From: Bifidobacterium sp.
GTDB lineage: Bacteria > Actinomycetota > Actinomycetes > Actinomycetales > Bifidobacteriaceae
Length of the DNA stretch: 15,387 bases
Assembly (NCBI GenBank): GCA_022739095.1
Contig: JAIJEI010000028.1
Location: forward strand, 1-15,387
Reading direction: 5' to 3'
Positions 13,174-15,387 of this stretch are shown piece by piece. The translations under genes and the position numbers were made by a program. The notes beneath the pieces are model-generated. The model made no database searches. It worked only from the letters and a program-made list of their open reading frames with translations, and was not told the origin of the DNA. Numbering within the stretch: position 1 is the first letter of the stretch; the number at the start of each line of letters is the position of its first letter.

Positions 13174-14258
13174 GAATACACCACCTCGCTTTCCACCAGA
13201 TAATCCTCTCCCACCTGGGAGCAGGCGCGGGGCCGGAGCATGACGGCGTCGGAAGGCAGGGCGACTCCTTGGCCGCCCACCGGGCTTTTCGCGGTGCCGC
13301 CGAATATCTTCGGCGCGATGTACACGTGCGCCTCATCGACGATCCGCTGTTCGAGGGCGCTCCAATTCATCGCGCTCCCGCCTTCCAGCAGCACGCTGTC
13401 CATCTGCATATCCCCCAGGCGCCGCACCACGTCCGCCAGATCGACGTGGTCGCCCTTCCTTCCGACGGCGAGTATTTCGCAGCCGTGCCGCCGGTAGCGC
13501 TCCGCCCTGCGTTCGTCATCGCAGGCGGTGGCGATATAGGTCCTGACGTCATTCGCCGTCTGCACGATCCGCGAGGTGAGGGGCGTCCTCAATCGCGTAT
13601 CGCAGACGACACGAACCGGGTTCCTTCCGTGTGCCATGCGGCATGTCAGCAACGGGTCGTCCTCGATCACCGTGTTCACCCCCACCATGACCGCCGCGAC
13701 GGAGCGACGGAGCTGATGGACCCGACGCCTCGATTCCTCGCCGCTGATCCACCGTGACTGACCGGTATGGGTCGCCATCTTCCCGTCCATCGTCATGGCG
13801 TATTTCATGATGACATACGGCGTACGCGTGGTGATGTATTTGCTGAACATCCGTATCACATGACGGCACTCGTCGGCCAGCACCCCCACATCAACCCGTA
13901 TGCCGTGGTCCTCGAGCATGCGCACGCCCTTGCCGGACACCACGGGATTGCAGTCCAAGGTTCCGACGACGACCCTTGCGATGCCGCTTTCCATGATCGC
14001 CTCCGTGCATGGCGGCGTTTTGCCGTAATGGCAGCACGGCTCAAGCGTGACGTACAACGTCGCCCCGGCGGGCGACTGCGTGCAATGCCGCAACGCGTTC
14101 CTCTCGGCGTGCAATCCGCCGAACACCTCGTGATACCTCTGCCCGATGATCCGATCGTCCTTGACGATCATCGCGCCGACCATGGGATTGTGGTTCACGT
14201 ATCCGGCCCCTCGCTTCGCCAGTTCGATCGCGAGTCCCATGTACTGCGCATCGTCCAT
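13158..14258 (-). CDS. ribD: Bifunctional riboflavin deaminase/reductase
   Basis: Carries out steps two and three of the pathway: deamination of the diaminopyrimidine, then NADPH reduction of its ribosyl group. The 366-residue protein has an N-terminal CDA-like deaminase (1-about 145) with zinc ligands H50 (HAE, catalytic E52), C75 and C84 in EPCCHYGKTPPC. The C-terminal DHFR-like reductase (147-about 360) shows YVIMKYAMTMDGKMA (148-162), WISGEESR (170-177) and LLEGGSAMNWSAL. ATG 14258 is chosen because GGAGG sits 5 nt upstream; the in-frame ATG at 14285 would add nine unlike residues and has no SD. It is the first gene of the operon, 91 nt from the end of the attenuator stem's 5' arm. The upstream leader carries the FMN riboswitch. 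Confidence 0.96.
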   Translation of the reverse strand: MDDAQYMGLAIELAKRGAGYVNHNPMVGAMIVKDDRIIGQRYHEVFGGLHAERNALRHCTQSPAGATLYVTLEPCCHYGKTPPCTEAIMESGIARVVVGTLDCNPVVSGKGVRMLEDHGIRVDVGVLADECRHVIRMFSKYITTRTPYVIMKYAMTMDGKMATHTGQSRWISGEESRRRVHQLRRSVAAVMVGVNTVIEDDPLLTCRMAHGRNPVRVVCDTRLRTPLTSRIVQTANDVRTYIATACDDERRAERYRRHGCEILAVGRKGDHVDLADVVRRLGDMQMDSVLLEGGSAMNWSALEQRIVDEAHVYIAPKIFGGTAKSPVGGQGVALPSDAVMLRPRACSQVGEDYLVESEVVYSCSRE

Positions 14259-14329
14259 GTACGCCTCCAAGCATGTTGCACCCATACGCTATCCAAGGCA
14301 TACAAAAGAAGGTTCATGCGAACACGAAA

Positions 14330-14364
14330 ACGCCCTGAAATGATATGGCATCATTTCAGGGCGT
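14330..14364 (-). terminator. FMN-controlled attenuator terminator of the rib operon
   Basis: ACGCCCTGAAATGAT and ATCATTTCAGGGCGT form a perfect 15-bp stem with a 5-nt loop. On the minus strand the stem is followed by TTTTC. It lies between the riboswitch and ribD. The plus strand has no U-tract, so it is directional. The 5' arm contains GCCCTGAA, complementary to TTCAGGGC in the riboswitch 5' strand. Confidence 0.9.
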
Positions 14365-14388
14365 ACGACGAAGCATAAACGTACTTTC

Positions 14389-14495
14389 ATCTTCTTTCAT
14401 CCAGACTGTACTGTCGGCTTTGGAATCTCACCAAATCATGCCTTGCGGCTCGTGGGCTGTACCACCGGTAGGGAATCGCACCCTGCCCTGAAGAT
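14389..14495 (-). ncRNA. FMN riboswitch (RFN element)
   Basis: Read on the minus strand, the 107-nt aptamer shows the conserved RFN blocks in order: AGGGCAGGGTG, ATTCCCTACCGG, TGGTACAGCCC, then GATTTGGTGAGATTCCAAAG, CCGACAGTACAGTCTGGATG and GAAAGAAGAT. The closing stem P1 is ATCTTC (14495-14490) with GAAGAT (14394-14389). It binds FMN and controls the downstream rib genes. It starts two nucleotides after the pabB stop codon, with no room for a conventional intergenic promoter. Confidence 0.97.
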
Positions 14496-14497
14496 AG

Positions 14498-15387
14498 TTA
14501 TTCGTTTTGTCCGCGATTGTACTCGCCGACGCTCCCCCTGTCAACGGAACCGGCCTCCCGTAGCGCCCGGGCCTTCTGCATCGTCTCGTCGTACTCGAAG
14601 TCGAAATCGGATTCCACGGTGATGCCTCCGCCCACGCCGAGCGACGTCTCGTCTCCCTCTCGCACGATGGTGCGGATCACGACGTTGAAATCGCAATCGC
14701 CCGTATCGGAGAAATACCCGATGCTGCCCGTGTACAATCCCCGGGGCGTGCGTTCGAGCTCGTCGATGATCTGCATGGCGCGAACCTTCGGGGCGCCGGT
14801 GATCGAACCGGTGGGAAACGCGGTGCGAACCGCGTCCACGGCGCAACGATCCTTGCGCAGCGTCCCCTCGACGGTCGCGACGAGATGGAATACGGAAGGA
14901 TACGTCTCGATGGCGAAGTCGGGGTCCGTGCCGACGGAACCCGGTTCGCAGACGATCGACAGGTCGTTGCGTTCGAGGTCCACGACCATCAGCAGTTCGC
15001 TGTGGTCCTTCTCGCTGCGGGCGAGTTCCTCGCGGTTCGCCCGATCCTCGTCCGGCGTGCCGCCGCGCGGCCGGGTCCCCTTGATGGGCCGCGTCACCAC
15101 ATGCCCCGAGCGAATCTCCATGAACCGTTCCATGCTCGAACAGCACACGTCGAGACCCGGTGCGCGCAGACAGGCGGAAAACGGGGCCGGGTTGTGGGTG
15201 CGCAGATAACGGTAGATGGCATAGGGGCTCCCGGACGTCTCGAGGCGCAGGCGCTGCGCCATGTTGACGACGTAGGCGTCGCCGTCGCGCAGATGATCGA
15301 CGAGACGGGCCAGGGCGTCGCCGTACCCGGCCCGCGTGAAATCGGAGGAGCATGGGGCGAGCGAACGTCGGCGCGCGGGATGAGGGG
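14498..15387 (-). CDS. pabB: Chorismate-binding enzyme, aminodeoxychorismate synthase component I, N-terminally truncated by window edge
   Basis: The frame stays open through the right edge, so only the C-terminal 295 residues are visible. Family motifs: AYVVNMAQRLR (the GDxYQVN site), RPIKGTRPRGG, VVDLERNDLS, FHLVATVEG, FPTGSITGAPKVRAM and GLYTGSIGYFS. The Lys in PIKGT is the residue that distinguishes PabB (covalent amine-transfer intermediate) from anthranilate synthases, which have Ala there; this supports p-aminobenzoate/folate synthesis over tryptophan. It ends at TAA 14498-14500. The tail (GSVDRGSVGEYNRGQNE) overlaps a near-consensus promoter. It could also carry a fused PabA or aminotransferase domain, not visible here. 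The gene's position, directly before the rib riboswitch with no terminator between, permits read-through into the rib leader. Confidence 0.88.
   Translation of the reverse strand, partial: PHPARRRSLAPCSSDFTRAGYGDALARLVDHLRDGDAYVVNMAQRLRLETSGSPYAIYRYLRTHNPAPFSACLRAPGLDVCCSSMERFMEIRSGHVVTRPIKGTRPRGGTPDEDRANREELARSEKDHSELLMVVDLERNDLSIVCEPGSVGTDPDFAIETYPSVFHLVATVEGTLRKDRCAVDAVRTAFPTGSITGAPKVRAMQIIDELERTPRGLYTGSIGYFSDTGDCDFNVVIRTIVREGDETSLGVGGGITVESDFDFEYDETMQKARALREAGSVDRGSVGEYNRGQNE
14516..14544 (-). promoter_or_regulatory. Rib operon promoter inside the pabB 3' end
   Basis: On the minus strand TTGACA (14544-14539) is followed after exactly 17 bp by TACAAT (14521-14516): a perfect -35 and a five-of-six -10. 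Transcription would start near 14509, just before the riboswitch (14495). It is embedded in the last codons of pabB. Confidence 0.8.

Noticed and set aside
11825..13243. 472-codon plus-strand open frame over ribBA/ribE
   Set aside because: It runs antisense across two certain genes and has no recognisable motif or SD.
14259..14285. Upstream ATG (14285) as ribD start
   Set aside because: It has no SD, whereas GGAGG lies 5 nt before ATG 14258 and the protein family starts there.
14498..15387. TrpE (anthranilate synthase I)
   Set aside because: The PIKGT motif has the lysine typical of PabB, where TrpE has alanine; some doubt remains because the N-terminal half is outside the window.

Overview
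The window looks like a chromosomal segment of a high-GC actinobacterium, most likely Bifidobacterium and probably B. longum (infantis-like strains carry a full riboflavin operon). This rests on high GC, protein character, several starts without Shine-Dalgarno sites, and the gene set; the species is inference. I see no tRNA, rRNA, IS transposase, phage gene or CRISPR array.

Left part (1-6304): the 3' end of ilvN (acetolactate synthase small subunit) with a terminator. Next comes a lower-GC, two-gene FitAB/VapBC-type toxin-antitoxin module with a possible operator. On the minus strand follow an ABC-F ATPase (Uup-like, with an unusual insertion in its second ATPase domain) and, upstream of it, a class I glutamine amidotransferase-like protein. 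Divergent from these is cysS (cysteinyl-tRNA synthetase).

Middle part (6305-10758): a structured repeat region; a cation-diffusion-facilitator-like membrane protein (minus); a 408-bp divergent intergenic region with three 14-bp near-palindromes exactly 52 bp apart; ffh (SRP54); a 126-bp MITE/REP-like inverted repeat; and a membrane-anchored endonuclease/exonuclease/phosphatase-family protein.

Right part (10849-15387, all minus strand, transcribed right to left): the 3' portion of a pabB-type chorismate-binding enzyme, then an FMN riboswitch and attenuator, then ribD-ribE-ribBA-ribH, the complete riboflavin operon in the Bacillus subtilis order. Stops, starts and SD sites overlap or nearly touch, so the four genes are surely co-transcribed. 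A near-consensus promoter (TTGACA, 17 bp, TACAAT) lies inside the end of pabB and would start transcription just before the riboswitch. The riboswitch 5' strand and the terminator can form mutually exclusive pairings, which predicts FMN-controlled termination.

The strongest points for follow-up are the phased 52-bp palindromes upstream of ffh, an in-frame amber codon at codon 4 of the natural-looking ribBA start, the inverted-repeat elements, and the ABC-F insertion. I did not find a clearly new multi-gene system.
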